64,000 nucleotides of DNA, from assembly GCF_014898055.3 (NCBI RefSeq), contig NW_023602073.1:88888678-88952677 (forward strand), given 5' to 3'. A program made the translations under genes and the position numbers. Below the pieces are notes generated by a model, which was not told the DNA's origin, did no database searches, and saw nothing but the letters and a program-made list of their open reading frames with translations. Positions 1 through 11,460 of the stretch are shown one piece after another (within the stretch, counting starts at the first letter, position 1; each line of letters opens with the position of its first letter). Source of the stretch: Talpa occidentalis (Eukaryota; Chordata; Mammalia; Eulipotyphla; Talpidae).

Positions 1-664
1 ATTAAATTTCCTTGCTACCTCCTTTTCTGTGTCTATTAATTTAGTCAAGTTTTATAAGCCCAAATTGCATAATTAAGGTAATTTCTGGCTAGTACTTCTT
101 CCCAAAATATTTTGCTGTCCAAGATAAAAGAAATTGAGTAAGAACTCTGCTTTAAAGCATTCTGAATAAATTGAGATACACAGAACTTTCTCTGAGGGAC
201 ACTTTTAGGGAAAATATCTCACATTGTACTCAGATAAAAAAGATAAATGAAGTGAAGAAAAAGTCATGTTCAATAAGATGAGTGAAATTGTATTAGCATA
301 AATATACATAATTAAGTGGTGCATATCTTTAATATGAAATAATTAAAATATTTTACACATTTATTTGGTCTGAGTTGTAACTTTTTCCTTGTCTAGTAGT
401 TTTTTTTACTTGGATGGGATTATGAAGTACCTGGCTGAGGTCAAAAACATGAATTCCAGTGTGACTCATACCTCGTGTCCCTGAGTCTGAGTTTCTTCAG
501 CATAAAACTAAAGGATGGCCCTGAAGATCTCACTGATCTGACTTACATAGCTGCTTGTATACTTATTAATTACATAATAGAAGTGTCATGTGTATATTAT
601 AGGGATGCCGGGTACTGGATCTTGGAAAAGGACAAGAGAAGGGACTCAGAGGAGAAATAATATT

Positions 665-850
665 AATGATGATGATGCTCTAAATGATTTAATCCTCACC
701 ACAATCCTGTGAAGTCAGTAAAATAGCATCATTTCCATCTACAAATGAGGAATTGAGACCAGAGAGATAAGTAACTCGCCCACGATTATGTAGCTGGTAG
801 AATTCTGATTATCAGAATTCACATTGCTTAACGATGACACCACTCTAAGG
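665..850 (-). repeat. MIR-type ancient SINE remnant
   Basis: The order of fragments (a fall in count of days-old SINE motifs: AATCCTCACCACAATCCTGTGAAG, an ATGAGGAA..GAGA core, GTAACTCGCCCACG..GTAGCTGGTAGAATTCTG) follows the reverse complement of the MIR consensus. It is heavily diverged, as expected for a mammal-wide repeat, and not functional. Within it GAATTCTGA TTA TCAGAATTC (802-822) forms a small perfect palindrome. Confidence 0.55.
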
Positions 851-1189
851 GATTTGAGTTAGCTTTCCTAACTTCAAAACTCATTGCAGATCTGTAATGC
901 TGAACAGCTAAGTATTTGCTGTCTAGTTTGGGAGATATTTCAATTTGCAGTCCAAGACAAGAGGCAAATCATGTATGGGATGTTTCCTATTTCCCCTCAT
1001 TCGTGAGCTTCTTGATATAACAATAAACATTTCCCATTAAAATACTGTATGCTGAGTTACACATACACAGATAGGTCTTTTTATCTCACTACTAAAACTA
1101 AAGATAAGATACCAACTCACTTCTATCTTTTTTAATAGCATTTTACATTTTTTTAAAAATATACTTTCATATTGTTATTATATTTGACC

Positions 1190-1345
1190 CTCTCCATAGC
1201 ACAGAAATATCCTGGGGAAGTCTTAGTAGTTCCATTTTACAGATAAAGAATAGAAGTTCAGAGAGGTCTAGCGACTATCCCCTGGTAATGAGCAGCAGAG
1301 TCCACACTAGACTCACGACTTCAAACTTCTATAACCAGGTCTAAA
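1190..1345 (-). repeat. MIR-type ancient SINE remnant
   Basis: CCATTTTACAGATAAAGAA, TTCAGAGAGG and a following GAGCAGCAGAGTCCACACTAG-like stretch match the reverse MIR core and its flank in order. Divergence is high and both ends are uncertain. Confidence 0.45.
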
Positions 1346-2220
1346 GAGATGTTGCAGGGTGGTTACTTTATTTTCATATTTGACCAGACATTTAATTCCA
1401 GAAAACAGTTATAAAATTCCTTGAATTTTTGTAAAACTAGTGTATCTTTTACATTTACATACATAACTTGAAGGCTTTATAAGTAGTGGACTTGAGTGTG
1501 ATTTGTATGTGACCGCTGAAGTTAAACATTGTAATTAAGAAAAATGCATAGAAAAATAATGAGATATAGATGGAAAGACTACAGTTTTAAAAGCATGTAT
1601 TAGGTAGAATGGTAATGGAACTTGAGAGGGTATCTTCACAGTTTCATCACCACCTCAAGTCTTTGGTATGTTTCTCACATACCCTATAGTTACTCTTCAT
1701 GACTTCCCACAAAGTAGAACTTAAATAATTCTATCTAGCATTGTACAAAACCACAACTTTTACTTAAAAAGAAAGAGAAAAATAAGAAAACCAACACCTC
1801 TCAGGGTAAATTTTGTATTTATCTTTGTATGGGGTTAAGATAATCAAGTTAGAATTTTAAAATAATATCACTTTGTACCTTTAAAATAATTTTTGTAATT
1901 TTTTGCATTATTTTTTATTGAGATAACATTGGCTTGGAATATTGTATATGATTCAGAGGTATAGGTTCATACCTCAACTGATGATGTTACCGTATCACGC
2001 CAACTACCAAAGCACCCAATTTTTGTAATTAATCAGTCAACTGATAAGCCAGAACACTGAAATAAAAATCCATCCAATTCTAGGTGAACTAGATTTCCCA
2101 ACCTATGAGGCTTTTATTTTTATTTAATGAGTTCCCCAGACAAAAGCACCTGCTCATTTTTAAAATCCAGTGTCTAAGTAAATAGTGGCTCAATAATTAC
2201 ATTAAAATCTCTAAATATTT

Positions 2221-2246
2221 GTATAAGATGCAAGTGCATCTTATAC
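2221..2246. repeat. Perfect 12-bp stem hairpin
   Basis: GTATAAGATGCA, the 2-base loop AG, then TGCATCTTATAC: a perfect inverted repeat of 26 bases. It is not inside a repeat I recognise. It may be a remnant of a palindromic DNA element or simply chance in AT-rich DNA. Confidence 0.8.
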
Positions 2247-2731
2247 ATACATTATATGTACTGTAGGAGAGTATGTGTATTAATCTATATTCAACAAGTG
2301 AAAACAGATACTATATCTTAGAAATAGTGAATCCAACATTTAAAGGTAGAATATGAAAAAAACAAGAAGTCTTAACCTGTCAATATTTAAAGATATCAAT
2401 AATACTTGTGTGAGGAAATTTTGTATGCATGTGCATGTGAACACACACACCCATGCCTTGTATGTGACTCTGCAGTCTACTCATTACATGAAGTACCCAG
2501 AAGACTTCATGATAATGTGCCTCTTCAGGAGGCAAAGGCCTGGGGCCTGAGGCCTGCCTTAGGGCACTGTCATAGATAATAACAACTCCTTGGGTAACTC
2601 ACTATGACCGTACCTAGAAGCAAGAATATCGATCTGTATCTTAATAAATATAACATTTTAAACAAATGAAGAGTCACATATTTTTATAACTCTTGATTCT
2701 TTGTTGTTTCATCACTGAGCATCTAAGTTTA

Positions 2732-2896
2732 TTTTATTTTATTTTTTTAAGATTTATTTTATTTATACAAGAGCCAGGGTACAGGCTAGATGTGAGGGAG
2801 GGTGAGAGGATTCACCAGAGACAGAATAGGGAACAGAACAGGCAGACTGACGAAATACACTGCTGAGGGGAGCAGTGGGCAAAACAGGAGAGGTCT
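2732..2896 (-). mobile_element. tRNA-derived SINE, 5'-truncated, minus strand
   Basis: The A-rich tail side (TTTTTTTAAGATTTATTTTATTT, seen as T-rich on plus) is followed by the reverse of the SINE body down to AGGAGAGGTCT. The tRNA-like head is missing. A 16-bp target duplication (TGAGCATCTAAGTTTA) lies at 2716-2731 and 2897-2912, which shows that this is a complete L1-mobilised insertion that was 5'-truncated on arrival. Confidence 0.9.
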
Positions 2897-2984
2897 TGAG
2901 CATCTAAGTTTAAATGACACTATATAAGGGTCTTAGAAATAAACATATGGGAAGTATTATTGTGCAATGGTTAAGATTCTGAGT

Positions 2985-3400
2985 AGGAGGACTGATTAGA
3001 ATCCTGATTCTACTACTTTCTAGCTGTGTGACCCTGGAAAAATTCCTTACTATCATTAAGTGCCAATATTCTCACTGTGCAAGAGAAAGCCACAGGGTTC
3101 AGTGGTTAAGAGCACAGATGTTGGAGTCAGCTGCCAAAACTAAAATCCCAGCTCGGCCATTCCCTATCATGGGGACTTCCTAGAAAATAGTAGCTTACAG
3201 TGAGGTAGTAAGGATTTTAGTTTATTAATCTCAAGTGTTTATAACAGTGTTTGAGTCATAGGAAGTCACCTAAGTGTTATTTACTGTGGCTGTTAATATC
3301 ATTATCTGTGAGATGAGGATAGTATGATGTGACTGTTGTGAAGATAAATGAAATAGTATGAAACTACACCTTAATACTTCCCAGGTTTATTTCTAATAAC
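2985..3400 (+). repeat. MIR-type remnants, two adjacent pieces
   Basis: A first piece at about 2985-3080 contains CTACTACTTTCTAGCTGTGTGACCCTGG, a typical MIR core. A second from about 3093 begins with CAGTGGTTAAGAGCACAGATGTTGGAGTC, the tRNA-like MIR head, and seems to continue to the TGAGGATAG..TGTTGTGAAGATAAATGAAAT tail near 3310-3350. Both are diverged. Confidence 0.6.
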
Positions 3401-5379
3401 TACATATTTTTATTTAAACTAAAATGCCCAATGAATATAAAGCACATATACCTGGTACATCCAGGCATTCAATAAATAGTAGCAATTTTAAAATTTGATA
3501 ATAAACACATTTATATGTTAACTTACTGATGTAAGTTTCTCTTAAAATAATAAATTTTGGAAGCAATTTTGAAAATTAAAGGAGCTTTATTTCTCTACTT
3601 TCAAAAAGGCATAATATTTATTTTATTTGTAACTGAATATGCATTTTGCCTTGGGCAATGTAAATGGCCCTGGTCCTGGACATATCTACAAGATACCAGA
3701 CTAATAAACACCTAAGCCAGAAACTAGTGTGATTCGATGGAACTCTAAGAAAACAGTGAAATATGCAATAAATAAGCAGCCTATGAAAAAGGAATTCACC
3801 ATTTTTATTTGGTTTGCTATCTTTAATATGATTTTTAAATTCCTCAGGAGACTAACATCATATTTCAAGATACTAGGTACTGTGAAGGCAGACAGATTAA
3901 ATGGTGTTTATTTGTTATCAAATCAAATTGTACCCTGCAGGAAAGTGGAATATATTTAACTTTGGTGTAAACAAAAGAAGTGTTTTAGGGGTAAAATATG
4001 AGAAAAAAGGCTCACTTGATAACTGATTTGCCAAGGGAATTTTAATGTTATATGGAGATATTTTTAAACATTTTTTTTTAAGTAAGAAAGTTCAACCATG
4101 TAAAATTCACCAGTTTCAAGCTTACTTCTTTCGAAACACAATTGTTATTTAGTTGTTGAAAACCTACTCCCATAATTGCAGTTAACCAGACATGCAGGGT
4201 GAGATCTGCTTGCCCCCTATCCACTGCATGTGCTGTTTCTCCTCCTACAAAATGGAAACTTGGTGCTTATTATCAGTCTATTATTTTACTGCAGTTCTCT
4301 TAAGAGTTAAAAATATCATCAGAACAACAATGGACATTCATTGACTGTTTTACACATACCAGGCACTGTGCTAAGTACTTTGCATTTCCCATCTCATTTA
4401 ATTCCCCCACAACCCAATGAGATAAAATACAATTTTACACCAGTTTTACAGATGATGAAACTCAGTCTTGGAACTTTAGTATCTAAATCATATAGCCTAT
4501 ATCATATAGCCAATAAACATAAGTTAGAACCGCACTGGAGTATCTCACCAATAAGTATACACAAAAGTTAAATTTACTATGCTTTTCCTTGAAAATCATT
4601 TATTCAAGTTTAATAAGTAGTTACACGATCTGTGATAGGTGCTATGGGGGAAAGGTCAGAGGCACCAAAGACTTCATGGTCAAGTCAAATGAGGAGGATT
4701 ACAAAGTTAGTACAAAATTAGGTAAGCAATCAAATAACTTGTGCCTATTTCAAAGCATGGTGTGAGACGAGCACCTTTAAAACACAAGAGGGTGGTTAGA
4801 AGAGACAGAGAGCCAGCAGTCACTGTCTCTACTGCTGGAGGAGGGAGCTACTGCACACAATCTAATCTCAACTGTTGTAACAGGCCTTGTATTTAACTTC
4901 CTTATTCTTCAAAGAAAGCAACACTTCACAGACAGACCAATGACAGATCACCTTTAGTAACAAACTAGCCAAGATATTCTCTTCAACCTTTTAACCAAAC
5001 TTTTGTCTCGTGTTTTATCTTTGGATATGCAGTCTGGCCAAATCTTTGGATGTTCATAACTTGTACCTTTTCTTGCAGTTCAATATTAATTTCCATGTAT
5101 TATAAATAGTTGTATAAGTATACTACCTACCCCATCAAACTGAACGATCCTTAAAAATAAGGTTATTTAGTCATTTGCCTCAAAAAGTTTTGGAAAAAAA
5201 CAGTAATTCTTCACTTAGTTTCCCGACATGATGGTACCTTACATAAAAGTGATGATCAATATATGTTTAATCTGAAGTGGATGAATAAATATAATGTATG
5301 ACTCTGTCATTTTGTAGCCTTACTCAAATATAGATTCCATGTCAATATCAACTCAATTAAACTCAGCAAGTACTTATGG
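3401..5379. other. Noncoding stretch with faint L2/MIR traces
   Basis: CAGGCACTGTGCTAAGTACTTTGCA..CTCATTTAATTCCCCCACAACC at about 4355-4420, followed by TTTTACAGATGATGAAACT, is an ancient MIR/L2-like piece (about 4340-4470). GTGATAGGTGCTATGGGG near 4630-4680 resembles an L2 3' end. No gene is recognised; the short open frames at 3729-3959 and 4341-4571 overlap these traces or AT-rich DNA and have no protein-like character. Confidence 0.4.
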
Positions 5380-7050
5380 ATGACATACTACATATTCAGA
5401 CTGGAAAACTCACTATGGCTAAGAAGGCGATTATCCCCAAATTGATTTATAGATTCAATTCAATCTCTACCAAAATCATGGTAGGCATTTTTGTAGAAAT
5501 TTACAAGCTCTTTCTAAAATTTTAGGTAAATGTAAAGACTGTAATAGCCAAAACAATTTTGAAAAAGAACAAAGTGGAAGATTAATTAATACTACCAGAT
5601 TCCAGGTCTTCCCATAGAACCATAGTAATCAAATCAGTGTGACAGGTGTAAAGATAGGGATATAGATGAGGAACCATAACACAGAACCCAGATATAAAGC
5701 TTTATATTTATGGTAAACTGATTTTTGACAAAGGTGACTAGATAATTCAATGAAGAAAAGATAGTCCTTTCAACAAGTGGTGCCTGGACAACTGGATGTC
5801 CACAACCAAAAAAAAAAAAAAGAAGAAGAATTTAAACCCTATCCCACACTGTATTAAAAAATAACTCAAAATGGATCATATACCTATATAAAAGAGCCAA
5901 AACTATAAAACTTCTAGCAGAAAATATTTGTGACTAGGTTAGAAAAAGATTTACTAGATATAGATTTCATCAAAATTAAAAACTTCTGTTCTTTAAAAGA
6001 AATTATCAGGACTTTTTTTTTAAGTCACGACTGGAAGAAAATATCTGCAAATCAACTATTTCATAAAGGACTTGTCTCCTAAATATATAAAGAAGTGTTA
6101 TAATGGTCCAATTGAAAAATGGCAAAAAAATGAATAGACATTGCACCTAAGATGTACATTATGCTAGTAAGCATAGTGGGGAATGTAACGTTGTATATAC
6201 AGGAATTGATTTATAATGATACACACCTGAAATTTATATAATGCTATAATGAATGTTACTTCAATAAAGAATTTTAAAAAATTAAAGGTCATCATTATTA
6301 GTTACTATGGAAATGTAAGTTATAATTAGCTAAAAAGTCTGTAAGAAAAATAAAAAACTGAAAATAGCAGGTATGAGCAAGGATGTGGAAAAACTGGAAC
6401 TCTTATGCACCGAGGGTTCTATCACTTCAGAAAAGTTTGGAAGTTTCTTAAATTGTTAAATATAGATTTCCATTCTATATTTAGTTCTAGCCTTAAGGAT
6501 TTTCCCAAGAGAATGGAAAATAAATCCACGAAAAGATATATGTAAATATTCATTTACATATTATGGCATTACTTATAATATCTCCAAAGTGAAAGGATTC
6601 AAATATTCATCATCTTGTGAAGGGATATAAAAAGTGGTGTGACATGAAACACAATTACTGGATGAAAAGAAAAGAATGAAGTACTGATAGCTACTACCAC
6701 ATACATGGGCCTCAGAAACATTATGCTGAGTGAAAAGACACCAGACACAAAAGACTGTATGTACTTGGTTTCATTCCTTATCTATAAAATTTCCAGAAAA
6801 TTTCTATAAAAGTTCCAAATCTATAGAGGCAGAAAGCAGATCAGAGGTTTCCTAAGACTGAGGTGGGAGTAGGGATTGGCTGTAAACAACATGAGGGACC
6901 TTTTAGGAGTAATGGAAATGGTTTGAAACTGGGGTAAGGTAATGTTACATGACTCTATAAATTTATTTAAAATCACCAATGTATATACTTTGACTAGATT
7001 GATAGAATTTATGGTTAAGTAGATCAGACCTCAATAAAGGTATTTTTTAA
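5380..7050 (+). mobile_element. Old L1, ORF2 3' half plus 3'UTR, dead
   Basis: The sequence follows L1 ORF2 in order: CAAATTGATTTATAGATTCAATTCAATC, AATAGCCAAAACAATTTTGAAAAAGAACAAAG, CAACTGGATGTCCAC, ACTCAAAATGGATCATA, CAAAATTAAAAACTTCTG and so on. Stops and indels are everywhere. Around 6150-6290 the match is broken by another L1 3'-end scrap (ACACACCTGAAATTTATATAATG..CAATAAAGAATTTTAAA), so it is itself interrupted. No protein can be made from it. Confidence 0.85.
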
Positions 7051-10000
7051 GGAAACTATGTTCTTATCCACACTGTTTGAGAATGCTGCAGTTTCAGACT
7101 GGGCAGTGATATCAATCTTTTTTTAACCAGATTGGTTTAAAAATATCATAGCTCATTATTCTTAATAATATAAACTTTTCTTATTTCTGGTAAAACTAAA
7201 TACTTTCATCTACTTGAAATTTTCTTATAAGATTACATATCTTACAATACACATCTTTTCCATAAAAACGTAAGATTCATTATCTTTTTAAAACAACAGC
7301 ACTTTTTTAGTGTTATATAGTACAATATTTCCCCTAGTTTTTACATGCTTTTAAATTTTATGACCAGTAGTGTTTTTAAAAAATATAACTGAAGTATTCA
7401 TTTTCATGTCATCAATTTATCTGTATTTTCTTTGTAATGTCTATCTTTGGTGCTATAACAAGTGATAGTCTTTTGAAAGATTAATCAGAAAAACTGAGTA
7501 TTGTTAGTTAAGATCCCCTGTACCACACCAGGATCTAATAGGCCTTTCTATTTTAAGGAAACACAAAATCTGGTCTAAGATTTCAAAGCTAGAAGCAGAC
7601 AACTTTTCCTCTTTAAACCTTTAAGTGGGATGAGACACTGTTTATAATCCCAATCTATGGAAAACTACCTCTTCAAAGAATTTCTGATGTGATAGGCTAG
7701 ACATTTTCAATAGTTCTAGTAAAGAGGAACTGGAAAATTTTTTTTAAAGGATGTGAAAATGTGTTTGCTATTGCTAATCATGCCAAGACTATGACTTCAG
7801 GCCTCACAGGCTGATGCCTTTTCGTAGATCAGGTCACCACGGAGCAACGTGACCAGTACAGGCATCCCTGGGTGTGGCCACAGCAGTCTAGAACTGTCAC
7901 TCATCGACCCACCACCACGTGCGTCCAGGAATATTACCATTTTTGCTGCTATTCTACTCACAGTTTAAGGGTAGTGATCAATTACCCATGCATTATATAA
8001 GAAATATAGGAATTCAACTTTATTTAAGTCCCACAAATTCAGAGATTTAATGCTGATTGAAGAAGTTCTCACTATTGAGTGCTGGACTGCTTTAAAAAAA
8101 ATTACTACAACTGTTACAAAAAAAAATAATTTGGTTTAAAGTAGGTATGACTGTCTCTCACACAATAAAACTCAGATATGACTAAAAATGTCATAATCAT
8201 GTTTTATAAATAACATGGATATTATAGCTCTTACTGTATATCTGAGACCTGGTCTTGTTAAGGTACAAACAGAGGAGACATTCAAATGTCTGATAACAGA
8301 CTATCACTCTGTTTTTCTTGTTATATAATAATTTGATTGCTACCCACACTTAAGGTCAACTCAAATTCAACTTTCTTTACCTTATCTATCCTATAGCTTT
8401 TAGAACCTATATATTACCTTCTGGAACATATGAACAGGTTCTACGTCATTCATAGAACACATGTAACAAATTCTATGTCACTCATGCTTTGTGCCTGCTA
8501 GTCTTATCTCATTGAATTAAATATAAGCTCCATGAGGGGAGACTGTGTATCCCTATGGCATTAAGACAGCACTAGGATTCCAGATGTCTTCACTGACTTT
8601 TTAAGTGCCACTTTTAGTTCTGAGAACAACCTAGGTATTTAATCAGAAACAATTCTTGATTTCTAGGACAAGTTGAAAAAAGGAGTCAACATGTCAGAAA
8701 ATCTTGTGGGACATGTTTAAAATGTATTATTACATAGCTCAGGCAGTCTTTTAATCAAGAAAAATATTGTGGAGTGGTAGCACATGCTTTTGTAGTTACA
8801 GATATCAAAGAACTATGCACAGATTGTCCTCAGTTCTTTTCTTTTCTTTCTTTCTTTCTTTTTTAAAAAGCTCATGACAATGGTTTCTAGTGTAATTTCT
8901 AGTGAACTCCAGGATTCCATGAGACAGCTCTATGGTTTGAATGAGATATAGGATGGTGATGGTAGAAATGTTTAATTTGTCTCTTGTCCAGGCACCAACT
9001 CAGGTTTCTGGGTCCCAGGCATAAATGAAAAATTTTCCTATTTATCAAGGAGAGGTTTTCCATCTCTGAAGCACACACCACTGTCCTAAGGGATGATACA
9101 CAGGTACCTGTACACAGTTCTGACTCCAGTCCCTTGATGCCTGGCTAGCTTATTCATGTAGGGTCCCTGCTTCCCAGGGAAATAAAAACAATAATCAAAA
9201 GCCAGTTTCTCTACTGTTTACTGTTCTTTTCTTCTCTATTTCCTTAAGAGAGATGGAGTGAGGGAAAGTAAGAGTAATGGTTTCACCAACTTAATGAACA
9301 AAGAGGATTCCACAACATCAGAGTCTATTATACATCAAGAGTTCATGGACATCTACCCTCCTGTTCATTTAACTTGTTACTAATTCTCAGTAAAGAAGAA
9401 GGGCACCAAATTACTCTGTAACCCACTTTTTATTGATTAGTTCCTTTGACTCAGCTGGAATTCCCAATATTGTCATTAAATGTCAGATAAAATGTTCAAA
9501 ATGGTGGCATCATTCTGATATCCTCATTCTAGTACAACAGGGCTGGAAAAACAATACTTTCACAAAAATGAAGTTTAAATAATGGATCTCAAATATATTC
9601 TTAATATATGACATCCATTTTCTTAGGCTGGGAGTCTCGTATTTCCTAAATTCCTCTTGATTCACCTACCACTAAATAAAGAGAATGAATAAATGTTTGA
9701 AACTAAAGCTTCTGGACCTATCTTATCAAATTAAAACCTTGGTACTAGCTGTTAGCTGGTTGGTGAGATGCTGGCTTATTCATGTCTCTAAGCCCCAGTT
9801 CAACCCGCAAGGTGTTCTGAGGATTAAAGGCCTAATGCAAGTCAAATTCCTCCCACAACATAAAGTACACAGTATGCGCACAGTAAATTCTAAAATTAAA
9901 ACTAAACAACTTTTATTGTTTTAAAATAGAGCAGCAGGAGACAAGTTTCCACCAAATTCTTAGTAGTGACAGGGTAGAAGGGAAAAACCTGCATTTTTAA

Positions 10001-10200
10001 AACTTCGGTATTTTTAAACAATGCATTCACTTACGCACTAATCAGTTCAGTCTGAAACTGATAAAGAAGGGTATTACTTGTAATTTTGCTTCAAGTTTAA
10101 CAGCCAACGGGGTGACATTGTTGCAAACACCGGGGCAGGCGGTGGGAGGGTGCGCAGCATTTTTGTAAGAGCAACCACCACACACTGCTTTTCTCAGAAG
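7051..10200. other. Presumed HMGN intron, mostly unclassified
   Basis: No exon is recognised on either strand. A (TTTC)n patch lies at about 8835-8865, and a diverged MIR-like stretch at about 9740-9895 ends in GAGGATTAAAGG..GCACAGTAAATTCT. At 7795-7930 a CG- and GC-richer patch with CACGTG-type and CCACACCC-type motifs stands out from the AT-rich surroundings. Confidence 0.4.
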
Positions 10201-11147
10201 CCTTTCATTCCTTCCTTGGGACAATGACAAGTCGCAGGCTCACTCCGAGGGAAGCGTGCGTCCCGGAGCGAGATACTCGGTGGCCAGGACCCCGCGGGAG
10301 AGGCCATAATAGTCCGCAAAGAGAGCAAGAGGAGACTAAGATGACCCCACTTTGCTCCAGCACCGAGGAGCTCGGGAGCGCGCGCACCCTGCCTTCCAGG
10401 GCCGACTGTGGGTTTGAGTCGTGGGAGTGGACCTAACGGGGGTCTCAGCCCTTGGCAGTTAACAGTGGGGGCGTAGAGGGCGTCCCGTCTTGCGTCTTGA
10501 TCGCTGCCAACTCCCTGGCTTCCGCGGGAACTGTAGGCAGGTCCCGGTCACCCAAGGCCCCGCCCGTGTTGTCCCCAGCCGTGATTGACACTGGAGTTGG
10601 TACATACGGGTCTGCCGCGGAGGCGAGCAGGAGGTGAGCGCAATTTTAAATATGGCTTTCCCTCCCTCTTAGCCTCAGAGCCATTGCGGCGCACCCAGTT
10701 GTGGGCACAGCCCACATGGGAATAACCCCAGCATCTGTCCGACTTATATATTTTTTCGATCTCCCTAAGCAAGTACTTGTTTCCCCCTTCTCGCTGCTTC
10801 CCCTTTACACTAATCACAACCTGGCAGTTTGCAGAGGAAACTCCCTCCTGGAAAGGGTAATGGAAAAACGCTTTGGCTTCTTGTTGGGGGTGGAATCCAT
10901 TTCTGCTAGAATGAGTTCAAAAAGAAGGGAAGCGGCGTCACTGCAAAGAAAGTAACATTTTGAGATCTAGAAGGAAGGAATGTCTGCAACAGGCATCTGA
11001 CAACAAGCGTCGAGAGCAGAGACTGGCAATCATAGAGTTGCTACCGAGTACATTCCATTCCGCGCAATCCATTTCAATGGCCAGATTTGCTGTAAGCACA
11101 ATTTGAAAGCCCTTGAATCTTTTTTTTTTTTTTTTGATAAGACTTAC

Positions 11148-11162
11148 CTTTCTTTTCGGCAT
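11148..11162 (-). CDS. First coding exon (MPKRK) of an HMGN-family gene, HMGN3 or HMGN5
   Basis: Read on the minus strand, an ATG at 11162-11160 is followed by CCG AAA AGA AAG and then immediately by the consensus donor GTAAGT (11147-11142). The peptide MPKRK is the invariant start of HMGN proteins, small nuclear proteins that bind nucleosomes and loosen chromatin, and in this family exon 1 ends right after those five codons. The start has A at -3 and lies in a CpG island with CCAAT and GC boxes just upstream, so this is a working promoter exon and not a retrocopy. The remaining exons (the RRSARLSA-type nucleosome-binding domain and the acidic tail) are not visible in 1-11147. That argues against the compact genes HMGN1 and HMGN2 and somewhat against HMGN5, leaving HMGN3 slightly favoured. 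The family call is fairly secure; the member is not. Confidence 0.72.
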
Positions 11163-11460
11163 AATGACTATGTTCTTGCAGCAAGAAAAAGTAAAGCAAT
11201 AGGCAGGAACTGCTGGCACCACCGCTGGATGTTGCCGCCGCCGGCGCGCAGCTGCTCACGGGCAGGCACAGCGTAGCCTGGCCTCTCCGACCTGCACCTC
11301 GGCTCCCTCCAGGGGCCCTCTACTCGCTCGCCTCCCCGCCCCTCCAATGAGGATCCCCGGCAGCAGGCTGCGAGGCCCCATTGGCTTGGGCACCGTTCTA
11401 AATTCCACGAGGACACGCCTACCTCCGCGCGCAGGGTACGCGCTGTTGTGGTTTCCACTT
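11163..11460 (-). promoter_or_regulatory. Promoter and 5'UTR of the HMGN-family gene
   Basis: For the minus-strand gene, a CCAAT box (plus-strand ATTGG at 11380-11384), an inverted CCAAT (11344-11348) and an adjoining GC box (CCCCGCCCC, about 11334-11343) lie 170-220 bp upstream of the ATG. No TATA box is evident, which fits a CpG-island promoter, so transcription probably starts around 11280-11320. The segment 11225-11345 is rich in CG dinucleotides (for example GCCGCCGCCGGCGCGC at 11233-11250), while the last 60 bases before the ATG are AT-rich. The start site itself is inferred. Confidence 0.6.

Larger units (their letters stand above)
1..2715. other. AT-rich noncoding stretch, presumed HMGN intron
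   Basis: No coding region is recognised. It holds two weak MIR-type remnants (about 665-850 and 1190-1345, listed separately), a short L1 3'-end scrap in minus orientation near 1900-2000 and a perfect hairpin at 2221-2246. The rest is AT-rich single-copy sequence without a pattern I can name. Confidence 0.5.
10230..11460. promoter_or_regulatory. CpG island in two blocks
   Basis: CG dinucleotides are rare elsewhere in the window but dense at 10230-10640 and again at 11225-11450, with a more ordinary stretch between them holding the HMGN exon. The left block falls inside the presumed first intron and has its own GC box (CCCCGCCC at 10558-10565) and a plus-strand donor-like CAGGAG/GTGAGC at 10634. 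The island therefore could hold a second start site, either an internal HMGN promoter or an antisense RNA. Only the base composition is directly seen; the second promoter is inference. Confidence 0.7.

Noticed and set aside
10938..11222. 94-codon minus frame that includes MPKRK
   Set aside because: Only the five codons before the donor are exon; what follows reads into intron and a poly(A)-type run. The upstream part of the frame is 5'UTR.
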